NCBI GenBank assembly: GCA_963691655.1 | Contig: OY829328.1 | Span: forward strand, 6,786,204-6,850,203 | Source of the DNA: Toxonevra muliebris | Lineage: Eukaryota; Arthropoda; Insecta; Diptera; Pallopteridae | Direction: 5' to 3' | Length of the DNA stretch: 64,000 bases | In this document: piece by piece, positions 35,105 through 46,666 of the stretch | How the letters are laid out: each line of letters begins with the position of its first letter | How positions within the stretch are numbered: the stretch's first letter is position 1 | Made by a program: the position numbers and the translations under genes | The notes under the pieces: generated by a model | Seen by the model: only the letters and a program-made list of their open reading frames with translations | What the model was told of the DNA's origin: nothing | Database searches by the model: none

Positions 35105-37349
35105 CAGTGACGGATCCAAGGGGGGACTGGTGAAAAGGGCTAATATAAAAGTGGCGCTACTCAAAAGATATTTAGACACTTCTCTAAATATTTGATTAAA
35201 TATTTGTTTCTTAATTTAACAAAAGAAGTTTAAAAACTTTAAAAATATTCAGCTCTAAAATGAAATCATAAAAAGAATGAACCTTGAAAATTATATTTCA
35301 GTGACATAAAGCCTGAAAAAATCTTATTTAATCTTATTTCTATCGAAAGATAACAAATTTCCTTTTAATCTATTTTCAAACAAATTTTTAAAATGTAAGA
35401 TACTAATATTTTCTTTGAAAACATTCCAATATTTATAATTGCTTTAAAACTCAAAGTCAATTATATGAAATAAAGTACAATAAATTAAAGTAATTAACCA
35501 ATTAAGGACAAGCGGGAACCAAAGTAGATAGAACAAGAAAGTAACTTGAGAAAAAATGGTTTTTGAACCTGGTTCAGGAACTGCTCAGCAACAAGGTGCT
35601 ATATAGTTAAAGAGATCTTTACAAGATCAAATTATACTCATGATTTAAGAATAGACCCAAAAAAAAGTAACTGTCAGTTCTCCAGGGTAGTCATTAAGCT
35701 CAGAGCTTCTATTTTTAGAAATGTTATGGTGGACTTTAAGGGGACATTCCAGTTCAAAATTGGGAAAAAATTGGCTTCTTGGAGATTCTTTGGGTGGTAG
35801 GACAAATTCTGAGCTTCCTAATAAAAATAGAGACATAAACTGAAAAGGATTTTGTTCCCTAGACATTTCTCTATAAGCCTAATGAAAAAAGTAAAACTTC
35901 CCCTTTCCCCTTTTTTTTAAGGTCTTTTTTCATTGAACTTCTCTTCTCTTATAGATAAAAATTGGGAAGGGAATACTGCAATTTTTATTTTTTTTTAGTC
36001 ATAATGATAGTAAATCAAAAGTATTTTGGTTTTTCAAAATTTGTTCAGTAGAATTTGAGATACGAGTATCAGTCCTACCAGTTTAAAAAACATCATCTTG
36101 AGAAAAACAAATTCAATTTTTTTTTTTAAATAAATTTTTACGTTTAAAAATTTAAAAAATTAAATCCATTATGCAAATTACTTTTACTTAGCCCACCTTG
36201 ATGCATACTGAAGGCCTTCAAGTTCTGTCAACTTCTGCTCTGATAGTGCTTTTTTTGCTCACTGTACGTGTTTCTTTAAAATGTTCTTCGCTCCTTCTGT
36301 TGGCTTGGCCTATACTAGTTTCGTCGATTTTCAACGTTCGAAAAAGTATTTTTTGACGATTCTGAAAAAAAAGTATGCTGATGACGAATCGGATGTCAGT
36401 TTTTAAAAAGGGCGAAAGATTTTTTAGATTTAGATCCGATTAGCTTGAAACCCGTATTTCGGGGGTTTTCGGGGTCGCTGATTACGAATCTGGCATCAGA
36501 TTTTGAAAATATAAAATGGCGGATCCAATATAGATCGGATTCACTTGAAACTCGTTACTAGGAGATTTGTGGGGCACTGATTACTAATTTAATTTCAGAT
36601 TTGTAACCACCGACCCTGAAAACTACCGAGTAACAAGTTTCAAGCGAATCCAATGAACTTGAACGATCAATTTAAAAAAAAAATTAAACCACATTGGATC
36701 CGAAATTTTGAATTTTAAAAATCTTATATCAGATTCGTAATTTGCCTCTGAGGAATGATTTTGAAGCTTAAAGTCAGGCTTCGTTTTTAGTACACCAATG
36801 CACAGTTATATGTATAACTTTAGTTTTACTTTAAGTTTTTCACCAATATTTTAGAAGAGTATTCTTGAAACTATAAGAAATCCAAACATCAAAGAGAAAA
36901 GAAGTCGTCGTTCTTCAAATTTAAAACTGAAATGTCCCCTTAAATTTAATTACGTGAAGAAAGGTGTCCCAACAACTATATCCCAGTGGATTTTTTTTTA
37001 CTGAATCCGATTTTGTTCATATTTTAATGAAAAAAAAGGTTGAAAGGTTAATGACTTAATTGTATAATAAACGAAATCCCGAAAAAACAATTGCATAGGT
37101 GGTTGAAAATGCCCAAAACTAATATTTTTGAAGCCCTGATTAAAAATTACAACAAAAAAAAAACAAATAGCTACATTTGGTTTTTGAGTTTAAAACAATC
37201 CAAAATTTCAGAGGACCGTTTTTTATAAAAAAAAATTTCGCAACATTTATAAATGTGCCACTTTTCTGAGGTAGTTTAGATGAGAATGATATACAAAATT
37301 ATAGTAAGAAAGTTTTAGAATCTTAGATACCCTCTTTGATCCACCAGTG
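35105..37349. mobile_element. Possible 2.2-kb hAT-like element
   Basis: The left end CAGTGACGGATCCAAGGGGG and the inverted right end CACTGGTGGATCAAAGAGGG agree at about 15 of 20 positions. Outer octamers GTTGGGTA and AATGGATA share 5 of 8. Both ends resemble the CAGTGGCGGATCCAGG type common in insect hAT elements. The interior has only short open frames and includes the repeat block at 36377-36737. Confidence 0.42.
36377..36737. repeat. Diverged ~100-bp units, two direct and one inverted
   Basis: Two direct units share GATTACGAATCTGGCATCAG-like starts, GATCCGATTNGCTTGAAAC and a GGGGTCGCTGATTACG junction. A third unit (about 36608-36737) is inverted: ACTCGGTAG, GAAACTTG and GATTCGCTTG appear on the minus strand. 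The head-to-head arrangement lies inside the possible hAT element above. Confidence 0.6.
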
Positions 37350-38999
37350 AATGGATATATATATACATAATTAAAATACTTTTGCCGCTTTCTGCTATTT
37401 ATTTATTTAATTTTGTGAAAGTGTTTGTTTGTATGCGCCAAAAGTTATGCTTTGATTTTTGTTTCTAATTAGTTTAATTAATTACTTGCGCGCTTGCTGC
37501 TGGTTGTTCATGTACATTTGTTTTTGCTGCCAAATATTTACTTATACTTTTTTCTTTTCATTGCAGATTTTGGCATTTGGTGCGTAATTGTGTCTGTTCA
37601 CTTTTGGTGATTTTGATGAAGTTCATTGCAAAAAAATTACAAATTTGTTGTAATGTGCTTATAGTCACTTAATTTGTAAGTAATGAAAAACAGTTTTTTT
37701 GTAATTAAATTTAAGACAAACGCAAACATTTCAGGTCACAATGTTAATCACTTGAGTTTTAGAAAGACTCAATTCAGATTTTCATATGTAAGTCAAAATA
37801 TCAATAACTGAGACCTTCTTAATATGATACAGGCTTAAAATAAGAGATTTTGTGTACTAAGATTTAGAGAGCTTCCTCGTTAAAACCATTTGGTACCTAA
37901 TAGCCGTGTTCGGACCTTGGAAGTCTAATATCGTGGTAATTGATAGAAAAAAGCGTAGCAAAGCCCAAATTTCCGTAATAAGTAAATAAGAAATAAATAT
38001 TTTTTAATAGAAATACATCATCAAGTAAAAGATTCAGTAAAAAAACAGTGATATTAGACCTTTCTGCGCAAGTAGTATCCAATGAAAAAAATCGTAGTAG
38101 ATTTTAGCTCAAGCAGAGTTAAAATTTCCCGAAAAACGTAGTAAATTTTCTACGAGCGTAGTAAAATCTGAAAGCGTTCTAATAGTATGCAAAAGCTGCC
38201 TAATCGTATTCAAAAGCTAGCCTTATTATTGCACACAAAAGATTAACACTGACCTAAGAACTTGTTGATGAGTTTGGAGTAAAAAAAAAACAGACCATCA
38301 CCAACTTGATAAACAGGGCGACGAGTCCAACGTGAAAATTGATACCTTGTTTTCAATGCATTTATTTATTTTAAATCAATTAATAAAATAAACAATAGTG
38401 ATGAATTATTACTGACCTGAACTACGACTATCAGCTAATTATATTTGTACAAATACATGTATCATTTCTTACCAGTAAGACCTAAACCTAAATAATTATT
38501 GAACTTATTTTCTAACATTTACTAGCATTAATTTTCTAGATGAAACTTAAAATGTAGTTTTAGTAAATATTTTTGTTGCTCATCTCTTATGTTCAACAAA
38601 TTTATCGAAAATTTTCTTTTCCACATACCTACCTGTAAATGTAGAATTTAATTTCAACACCATGTGTTAGAGGCAAAGCCGCCAGGGCACCTGCTTTCAA
38701 CTGAACAATGAATCAACGAATGAAATCACCATACACAAAAAAACTCAAACTCACCTCATACTCACTCACCTTATACTTGTACTCACTCACCTGTAATACA
38801 ACAATGCTATCATTATGTGTGTGTGTGTGTGTGGTTATATGGCGAGTAGCTACTAAACCTTTACCTGCATCAACAATATACTTACACATATTATATACGA
38901 TCATCACACCAAAAACCGGTGTTGAATACGATCGGTGATCATGATGATGATATTATTGTTGTTGGTGGTGGTACTGGTACTGTTAATGCTGCTACTGGT
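37350..38999. other. No gene recognised; GT microsatellite
   Basis: AT-rich, with a (GT)n run at 38815-38833 and GAT/GTT-rich sequence following it. A CATTGCAG acceptor-like site near 37566 has no exon-like sequence after it. Confidence 0.4.
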
Positions 39000-39820
39000 G
39001 TATGGTTGTGGTGTGTTTTTCTGTTTGTGGTGCGTGCATCGTTTTTAACTTTCTTTTAAATTTTCAACAAGATCATGGTTCATGAATGATCAAGTCAGAA
39101 AATTATGTTGTTATGCACTTGCTGAGTGAGATTCGAGTGGTGATGTTTAGTTTATAACGAAACACCAATGAAGACGGTGGTTGTGTTAAAAATAGCGGCG
39201 CGATATAATCGAAAAAGCGTAATAAAGAGTAAATAACGATCGATCGAACGTGTAAACGAAATATCTTATTTGGCTTTTGTGTTTTTATTTTGAATTTGAA
39301 CTTATGCTATTTATGTTTTGGCATTTGTTGCCATTTTGAAGCGTGCTGTTTTTTTTTTATTTTTTTCATTATTTTGTGAAGCTAATTGCTTGCCGCGTGA
39401 TCAATTTCAATTCTCTATTGAAGATTATCATCAATAACTGATATTGATTTTTACGTAAATGCAGATCACGTAATTAGAACAAACGGATTGTAATTGTAGC
39501 CCCGTAATTGTTGTTGTTCTGGTGTGTTTTTATTATTATGGCTATCGGTAATTGTTGCTGCCAGAAAGTAGTTGTAATCATGTTCACATACACCCATACA
39601 AGTATTGTGGTCAACCAGCTTTAATGCCATGATTGGAGCAATGTATTTATTTATTTTGTGAGTAATCTTCAGTGCGTGATCATTAGTAGAAATATTTTGA
39701 GTTATTGTGTTAATTGATTTACTTTTTTTCTATTTGATTTATAAAACGTTGTGCAACTGTTATTTATGACCCATTTCTGAAATTGGTATTATTTAAGAAG
39801 AATTTCGTTAAAAAAGAAAA
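39000..39820 (+). promoter_or_regulatory. Probable 5' leader and promoter region of the 39821 gene
   Basis: The 800 bp before the start codon include a GC-richer part (39170-39260) with GGCGCGATATAATCG and CGATCGATCGAACG. A TCAGTGCGTGATC word near 39670 could be an arthropod initiator. Whether the leader is continuous with the coding exon or spliced is not visible. The start-codon context AAAAGAAAAATGTCG is a good insect Kozak match. Confidence 0.35.
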
Positions 39821-41412
39821 ATGTCGCTAAAAACATTTTCACCTAAAAAGCCAACATTAATAAAAACATCACATCATCAACAAACTGCACCAAAGCCTTT
39901 AGGAAAACGTGCACATTTTTTAGCATCGAAAAATTGGTGGAAAGTGTGTTTCATTTATGGGAATGGCAATGATGCTACAAAAATCTATCGTGATATCACG
40001 TTGAAACCGGAAGCGACGAATAACAGTGAACAAAAAGCTGCTATAACAACAAGTAATAGTGGCAAAAGTCATTCTAAAAGTAATTCCGCTAATAACTCTG
40101 CAGCGGCTTCGGCTTCAACTTCAGTGATCGATACAAACTCACAACGTTCTTTAAATTCACAAAACGATGGCACAAAGTTATTTCCGCGTAATATGCCCAG
40201 CATACGTCGCAGTCGAAGACGGAAGCCACCTATGCTAAATAGTGATGAAAACGGCGATAAATCGTTGGAAGACACTACAGCTAAATTGCCAGCTGCCGAG
40301 AGCGAACTAAAAAATATTGCACGCAATTGCAATCAATCGCGACTATCGACAGTGACAAAACTTACACCACCAAAAAAAACAAAATCCACAAATTGTTCGA
40401 AAAATCGTGCAACAAAAATTACAGCATGCTCAAAAAATCCGACCTTGTCATCATCACCGTCTCTATCACTGTCACCCACGTCAGCCAAGTCACTGCAGCA
40501 CCACACTGCAAATCCATCACTACACTCAGCCCCATATTCAATTACAAAACCAAGTCGAAAATCACAGAGGATACCAAAAAATTTGAAACTATCACTAATG
40601 CCAAATGATATATCACTGGATGCACCTAATCAAATTAATTTGACAAAAGAAGATTTCGCACAAACTTCTAGTACTTCAACGCACATCGACATACATCGCC
40701 AGCAACCGCACCAATCGCACTCACAGCAATCCAGTCTCATTAGTTACGATCTAAGTCGTTCGACAAGTCGCCAAAGTTGTTGCTTTGATACAACATCATC
40801 TGCGCATACCAAAGTAATCAACCACAACAGCAGCAGCAGCAACAACAACAACAGCAACTTGGATGACACATTTCTGTCATCAGGCATTTCATGCAATGGT
40901 GAGACACAATCAGAAGAAGGCGGCAGCTGCAGTAGTTCACCACCACCAATATCATTATCGTCATCATCATCATCATTGCTGATGGCAAACATTGAGAATA
41001 ACATTGATCTACAAGTACATCAACATGAACACTTGGATGTTGTTGCTGCTGATAATGATGATGATCATGCTGATTACAATGATGATGATTATGATGCACT
41101 TATTGAGGCTGAGCTTGCATTGCTGACGTGCGGCGGCGACGGCAACTATGTTGGTGCAGAATTGTCAGTTCATCGTAAAGAAATTTCTCCCGTCTTAACT
41201 TTTACGGATTTACGCAATTTGAATGTATGTCGAAATCGTAATGCATTCTGGATGCATTCTAATGATCATCATGCATGGGATGTGAATAGTTACGCTGCTA
41301 TTGAAGATGATATGCAATTGAGCGATATTGAAGAGCAATTGGCTAAGGTCAAGGATAAACGGAGTGTTGGTGATAGAGAGTTAAAGGAAAGATGTAAATT
41401 AGATTATGAAAA
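39821..41412 (+). CDS. First coding exon of an unrecognised Ser/Asn-rich protein
   Basis: The frame is open for 530 codons and runs into GTAAGTTT at 41413, a strong donor; the in-frame TAA at 41414 overlaps the donor, so the exon almost certainly splices in phase 2 to an exon not identified here. Residues 37-58 (KNWWKVCFIYGNGNDATKIY) form a compact aromatic block that looks conserved. Next come a basic stretch near 123-137 (SIRRSRRRKPP), a possible nuclear signal, a long Ser/Thr/Lys-rich disordered part, Ser and Asn runs near 335-348, and Ser/Pro near 370-388. A strongly acidic segment lies near 406-435 (DNDDDHADYNDDDYD), and a last charged helix-like part (IEDDMQLSDIEEQLAKVKDK) near 493-515. 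Codon use is normal for a fly gene. I do not recognise the family. The mix suggests a regulatory or scaffolding protein, but that is inference. An exon end rather than a true C-terminus is much more likely. Confidence 0.85.
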
Positions 41413-41770
41413 GTAAGTTTATATGATTTTTAATTTAATTTTAGCTACGTATGTTTAGTGATGAAAAAACAATCGATACTTTCACTAGCGAAGATAGTCA
41501 GGTATAAATATGTAAAAAGTTTCAATTCAATATCGTATGAAATGAATAAGAAAAAAATAAATAAATAAAGTTGCTCGATTTTCAGCCTTAAAAATTAATA
41601 TTTATTATCATTTTCGATCTCAAAATTTTTAATCGGTTTTTGAAATTACTTCACACAATCTCAAGGATACTGTGTGTAAACTTGAAAAGAATCAGCAAAT
41701 CCCAATATGATTTGATTGCAAGTTTTAAATCCTTACAAAACTTAAAAAAATTTTCCTATTCATAAATTGC

Positions 41771-42074
41771 AGGCTGAGAGGAAAAGCGGGCTAAAATTTA
41801 TATAAGAGCAAAGGTGAAATAATTTAGAGTGTCAGTGCAAGAATGGCATAAGTAATACGGTTTAGAGTGAAAATGAAACGCCTTAAAAGTAAGAGCAAAA
41901 ATGGTATAACAATTCTTTCAGACCACGAACAGCATAGTTTTTTATTCCGTTTTCGCTCTGAACATATTTCGTTTCAGTTTTGCTCTGAGCATATTTCGTT
42001 TTGCTTTTGCTCTTGAGTAAAATTATTCCACTTTTTTCTGAACGTAGAAGTTATACCACTTTTCCTCTCAGCCT
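41771..42074. mobile_element. 304-bp foldback MITE
   Basis: AGGCTGAGAGGAAAAGCGG at the left pairs with an inverted AGGCTGAGAGGAAAAGTGG at the right (18/19). Inside, AGAGCAAAAGTGGAATAAT-like words and CATATTTCGTTTNGNTTTTGC are repeated in both arms. It lies 360 bp after the 39821 exon, so it is probably in the first intron. No clear target duplication. Confidence 0.68.
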
Positions 42075-43470
42075 CTCAAATATATCAAACTGGTATTTGC
42101 TTACAATCTTTGTGATTCGTTGGGATGATAGAAAAATTTGTTGATTCCAAAAACTTCAAATTTGAAAATGAATAGGAATTTTTATTAAACCAAAGAGAAC
42201 GGACAAAAAGGAGTATGCATATTTCACAAATATAAAAGTAACAAACGATTTCTTCTTCTTAGAATAGATTAGATTTTGTTGAAATGAAACTATTCATAAA
42301 ATAGACAAAAATGTATTTGCATCATTTTTATTATTTTTGTCTCGTTTTTTTTTTTTTGTTTTTCTGTATTCTTTTTTTTTTGCGATAATTTTTCAAAATT
42401 GCAAATTCAGCATTACCGCTTAGCTAGCAAAAAGTGCTCATAAATCAGAGTATTACTAAAGCAGCGCATTACATTGCACATAGCTCTGAAATAGTTATGT
42501 TTTGCTATGATATGAACGAACGTATATGTATTTATATATTGCTACTGCAGCAAGTGGAAATTGCTGCAAATCACGCAAACAAAAGATTTGATGCTGTTGT
42601 TGGTGCCAGTCTCACTCTTTCCTGCTATCTACGCTTCTTGCAACACCCTCAAATTGTTGGCTGGCTGGCTGCTGCTCATTCCTCTTTCTGAAAGCATCTA
42701 GGATACTTGCTATATCTAAATACATTTAACATGCAAAACCATGCAAATGAAGCGATAAAATAAGAAAATATCTACAAACATACATATTGTGCATGCATCT
42801 ATATATGTTAATATATCGAAAGGTGCGATTTACGAGTTTTTGCTCAACCAACCATATGCCTTCAAGCTTAAATTTACAAAAAGAGACACAGTAGGCTTAA
42901 AAAATTTTACCTTATACTAAACAAAAAGAGAGATACCAAGCAGAAAAAGAAGTGAAGAAGTTATACGTACATATCGCAAATATCAAACAGCGCAGAAAAA
43001 GAGTATCTTAATTTTTCTGACTTAACTGAATGAAGCGTGTTGACGTTGCCACAATGAAATGATGGTATTGGCAATGTTTGTTTGTGGTTCTTGTTTGTTT
43101 GTGGTTGTTGTAGGGCTGGTATTAAATGTATGGTTATTAAAATGACACATATAAAATTTATGAGTATCAACAAAAGTGTCGCAGTCGCAGTTGCAGTGAC
43201 CTTAGGTGATTTCAATGGAAGTTACAGGAAGTGTTGTGGAAAATTTTAAAACAAACTTCGGTTTTGCATATTTTTTCAAAACAACAAAAATTATTTTCTT
43301 CAGTCTGTTCTAATTTAGTTCATTAATACTGTAATTTTTAAACTAGAAAAATTTGATTTTTAATCAAAAATTAATTTTAAATATTGCTTTATTATTGGTT
43401 GTAGGATACCATTAGTTCGTGTAAAACATATGCATGTAATGCATGTAAAAAAAAGTCGTACGTTTAATGT
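42075..43470. other. No gene recognised
   Basis: Probably intronic. An open frame at 42434-42691 has no splice or conservation support. Confidence 0.4.
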
Positions 43471-43479
43471 TTTATCCAA

Positions 43480-44245
43480 TACCTACGGTTTTTGATAGCC
43501 TCTTCGCATCATTTAAGCATGGAACCTATGAGGTTTTCAATTATTTCAATAGGTATTGTTCTCCGTTCGAGTTTTAAAACATCGAAGATGTCGCTGGCTA
43601 AAGAGAATCGTTGTCCTTTTACCTGCTGTTTAAGAAGTTCCGATAGATTTGTGCTTAAATCAAGTGATTGTACAGGCCAAACATCTATTTTAATTTTTTT
43701 TATCATCCAACCACTTTTTTACGCACTATGAAAAAGAAGAAAGAAAAACAATTCCTAATCGACGTACGGCAGAACTGTGGTCTCTTAAATACCTTTGTAT
43801 TTAAATCGGTCCGCAGTCCGTTTTATTTGGTAGAGAGAGCCTCAACATTGAGGTAAGAAGTATCCCCTTGGCCATAGTTAATCACCGTTAATAATTTAAA
43901 CGCTCATGAAGTTTTTTCTTAGCAAGCGAACGCAAAGCTTACAACGAATATGAGTTATTCCATCTTACTATGAGACATTAAATTTGCTCCCACATCATCA
44001 AAACATTAGATCACAAAACATTACAAACTATTTGCAGCCTTACCTTTTTACCTGTTCTGATGATGTTTCAAAGACAGAATGATCTTTTCGAGGCCCTATA
44101 GATTTCAAATTCGCTCCTTTTGGGCGTTGAAGAACAGTACTCGAACTTATAGGTAAATCTAGATCCTTTACGATATCCGATGACGATATAAAGGATTTTT
44201 TTTTTGAATTACATTGACGACCTCTTCCTGTCAGCTATTAAATCC
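43480..44245 (-). pseudogene. Tc1-like transposase relic B, internally deleted
   Basis: On the minus strand, near 44240, GRGRQ followed by FISSSDIVKDLDLPISSSTV resembles the DNA-binding N-terminus of Tc1/Tc3-type transposases. Near 43690-43500 the frame reads WPVQSLDLSTNLSEL, the degraded WPAQSPDLNPIENLW block with the acidic site disrupted, then IPIEIIENLIGSM, the usual C-terminal helix. The central part carrying the first two catalytic aspartates is missing or unreadable. It differs enough from relic A just to the right to be a separate element. Ends not found. Confidence 0.72.
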
Positions 44246-44429
44246 GCTTCACATGGACGGCTTTCAGACCGTGTGTTTTTTTAACCTCTCAGAAATTTAT
44301 TTTTGCAACAAGCCATCTTGAAAGGCTTCAATAATTGTTAATTTACCAAGGGCGTTATATTACAATAGTTTTTGGCCAGGTTGAAAAATTCACTTTTTTT
44401 TATTTTTCCATTTTTACATAAAACATACA

Positions 44430-44561
44430 GGCGCATAATCATAGTCAAATATAAACAACATTTTAACTAAGCTAAACTACATTTTTATGTCACTCATTCC
44501 TTATGGCATTAAAGTATAGTTTACTTAAAGTGTAGTTTATTTTTGATTATGATTAAGCGCC
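44430..44561. mobile_element. 132-bp near-palindromic MITE
   Basis: GGCGCATAATCATAGTCAAA at the left pairs with inverted GGCGCTTAATCATAATCAAA at the right. Complementarity continues through AAACTACA-type words almost to the centre, so nearly the whole element can fold into one hairpin. ACA lies on both flanks and may be a short duplication. It sits between the two Tc1 relics. Confidence 0.7.
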
Positions 44562-44879
44562 ACAGTATTTGAGACTAAAAAGCAGATAATATTTAATTTT
44601 ACTCTATAAAGTTTGTAATAAATCAAGAAAAGTATATTTTCAACTGGTTGTACAGTAGGTGGAAAAAATATGTTAACAAACCAAGTATCTAAACAATAAT
44701 ACGCACAGAATTTCGTTGTTGTATTTTATTAAGATAATTTTTTTTTATGAGCAAATTCATACTAAACGTAATAAACTAAAAAAAAATTCAAGACAAAAAG
44801 AAATTTGATTCCAAATATAAAAAAGAAACTTAATGCTACTAAGGAAATTGATGCTCCAAAAATAAGTTGTCAATTACCT

Positions 44880-45760
44880 AATACACACAATGGCAAACAT
44901 TTTGGCCAGCTGTTTCTCCAAGTCGGTCATGGAGTCCACAAGCTTCAAATATTGGTTCTGCGAAAAATTTGTCCAATTTCGGTGGATTATTATTATTATT
45001 ATTATTTGAAGGAAGGACGACTCGAAAGTCAGGCACTGCGACCTATAAGATCTTTTGTACCAAAGCCCCAAGAAAGAAAGAAAGGAAAGGAGAAAGAAAG
45101 ATAGATAAGAAGCATACCCAAGCCGAGAATCGAACTCGGGTCTCCAGAAACAAGAGTCTGGCACTCTTCCACTAGACCACAGTGGCGATGGTAGGACCTA
45201 CAGTTTAACGCCGATTAATTTCGGTGGATACATTCTTTCAAATCCTTCAAGGTTTTTGGCAATGCGTATTTTCGAGTCTTCCCATGGATTTTCTATCAGA
45301 GGAAGATCTGACCTTTGCGGGGGCTACTTTAAAACGTTTATATTTTACTTTCTAAAGTAATTCTTTACCAATTTGGCTGAGTCGATTGGCGCATAATCCT
45401 GTTGTAGAATGAAATTTTGCCCTATTAGACGTCTACCTTCTGGTATTGTAGTCTCCCCTAGGATTTTCAAGTACACTGCGGCTGTTACTTTTCCTTCACA
45501 TTTTATGTTCCACATAAAATTCCTTCTTTTTTTTTCTCTGTTTGGCTTACTTATGTTCGCAAGTTTACACGCAACTCTACCATGTTTATTGCTTTGGCGT
45601 AATCGGTTACGTATTATATAGACCGAAGGTGTCTGTTTGCCTTCATTTATGCTGCGTCCGTATTTTTGTGCTGATTTGAACGGATCAGCTTTGGTAACTT
45701 ATATAATGCGCTTACTCGCCCTATTATTTTAATTTGGGGACGGCCAGTGCTTGTTTTCCT
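44880..45760 (-). pseudogene. Tc1-like transposase relic A
   Basis: Minus-strand pieces in the right order are GTGRPQIK (AT-hook-like linker, about 45745), a helix-turn-helix region with KADPFKSAQKIRT-like residues, WNIKCEGKVTAAVYLKIL, FILQQDYAPIDSAKLVKNYF (second catalytic D at 45397-45399, retained), LPLIENPWEDSKIRIAKN (the IEN glutamate, about 45290), and after the retroposon WTNFSQNQYLKLVDSM. Several frameshifts and stops separate them. The retroposon at 44987-45216 interrupts the region between the IEN block and the last helix. Confidence 0.8.
44987..45216 (-). mobile_element. tRNA-derived SINE inside Tc1 relic A
   Basis: AATTTCGGTGGA is exact on both sides (44975-44986 and 45217-45228), a 12-bp duplication. 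Read on the minus strand it begins AATCGGCGTTAAACTGTAGG, a piece of another retroposon's tail, then a tRNA-like head with GTGGTCTAGTGGAAGAGTGC (A box region) and GAGTTCGATTCTCG (B box). A pyrimidine-rich CTTTC segment and an (AAT)n tail follow. The head forms a CCAGA/TCTGG anticodon-type stem. It may still be competent for polymerase III initiation. Confidence 0.87.
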
Positions 45761-46666
45761 GCAAACTCAGTATTCTTAATTGTAGTTTGAAATAACTTTC
45801 TAACTTGACGTTTGACTTTTATTAAATTTTTCTGCAATATATATTTGCGAATGGCCGTCTTTGTATACATTTATTATAGCAGAACCCTCTACATTCATCA
45901 AATGCCTGAATTAAGGCATTTTCACCGAAATTTATTAGTGTTCAATAGGGGAAAAGGTAACATTCTAAAAAAAAATCTTATAAAATCTATTTTAAAAACG
46001 AACTCACCAATTAGGCAATAAATAGTTAATTTTAATTTAGTTTTATTTATTAAAAAGTTTTTGGTCAATTCAATATAGTTTTTCATATAAAAAACGTTAA
46101 ACAATCTAGTTGACAACTTATTTTTGCAACGTCACACCCTTGACTATTTCAGTAGAATGCAGTACCAATTCCGTAATTGTCGATAGAATTGCACCCAATT
46201 TGGCGAGCATTTAGTTTTAAAGCAATACTTTAAAATTATATAAAAAAAAAAACACAAAACAAAGCAGAGAATGGTCGTAGCATCATTTGAAAAAGCAATG
46301 TTTTTTTTGACAACATATTTATTTTACCTTCTGTATATGTTTTGTACAGCTATAGAATTGGGTTTATTCAAATTCACCGCTACCAATTGATTCTTAGAGA
46401 GATTTTAAAGTGAAACTTCTTTAGCGAGGGTAAATCAAAAATTTTGCAACGGAAGTTGCGTTGTTGTCACACTTATACGAAACTAATAAGAAACGAAGTT
46501 ATACTGTTGTTAGTGTTTAACGAACGAAGTCATATGGAGATCGGCTACATACAATCAAGCGGAGAAACGACTTCTCGCAGTTTTATCGAATGTGCTTTAG
46601 TGAGAGAGTCGATATAGAAGTCTCGGCTTAATTGCATATAACTGAACTTTCCATTCATGTGTTATA

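Larger units (their letters stand above)
44653..46333 (-). mobile_element. Tc1-like transposon A, relic with both ends
   Basis: TA borders both ends (44651-44652 and 46334-46335). The left end CAGTAGGTGGAAAAAATATG and the inverted right end CAGAAGGTAAAATAAATATG share about 16 of 20 positions. Removing the retroposon at 44987-45216 and one copy of its duplication leaves about 1.44 kb, a sensible Tc1 size. The coding relic is described separately. Confidence 0.7.

Noticed and set aside
40069..41099. Minus-strand and +2/+3 frames rich in Leu, Cys, Asp or His
   Set aside because: Antisense or out-of-frame readings of the Ser/Asn/Asp codon runs in the 39821-41412 exon.
42434..42691. 85-codon open frame starting with an atypical codon
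   Set aside because: No recognisable family, no splice sites in register, and probably within an intron.
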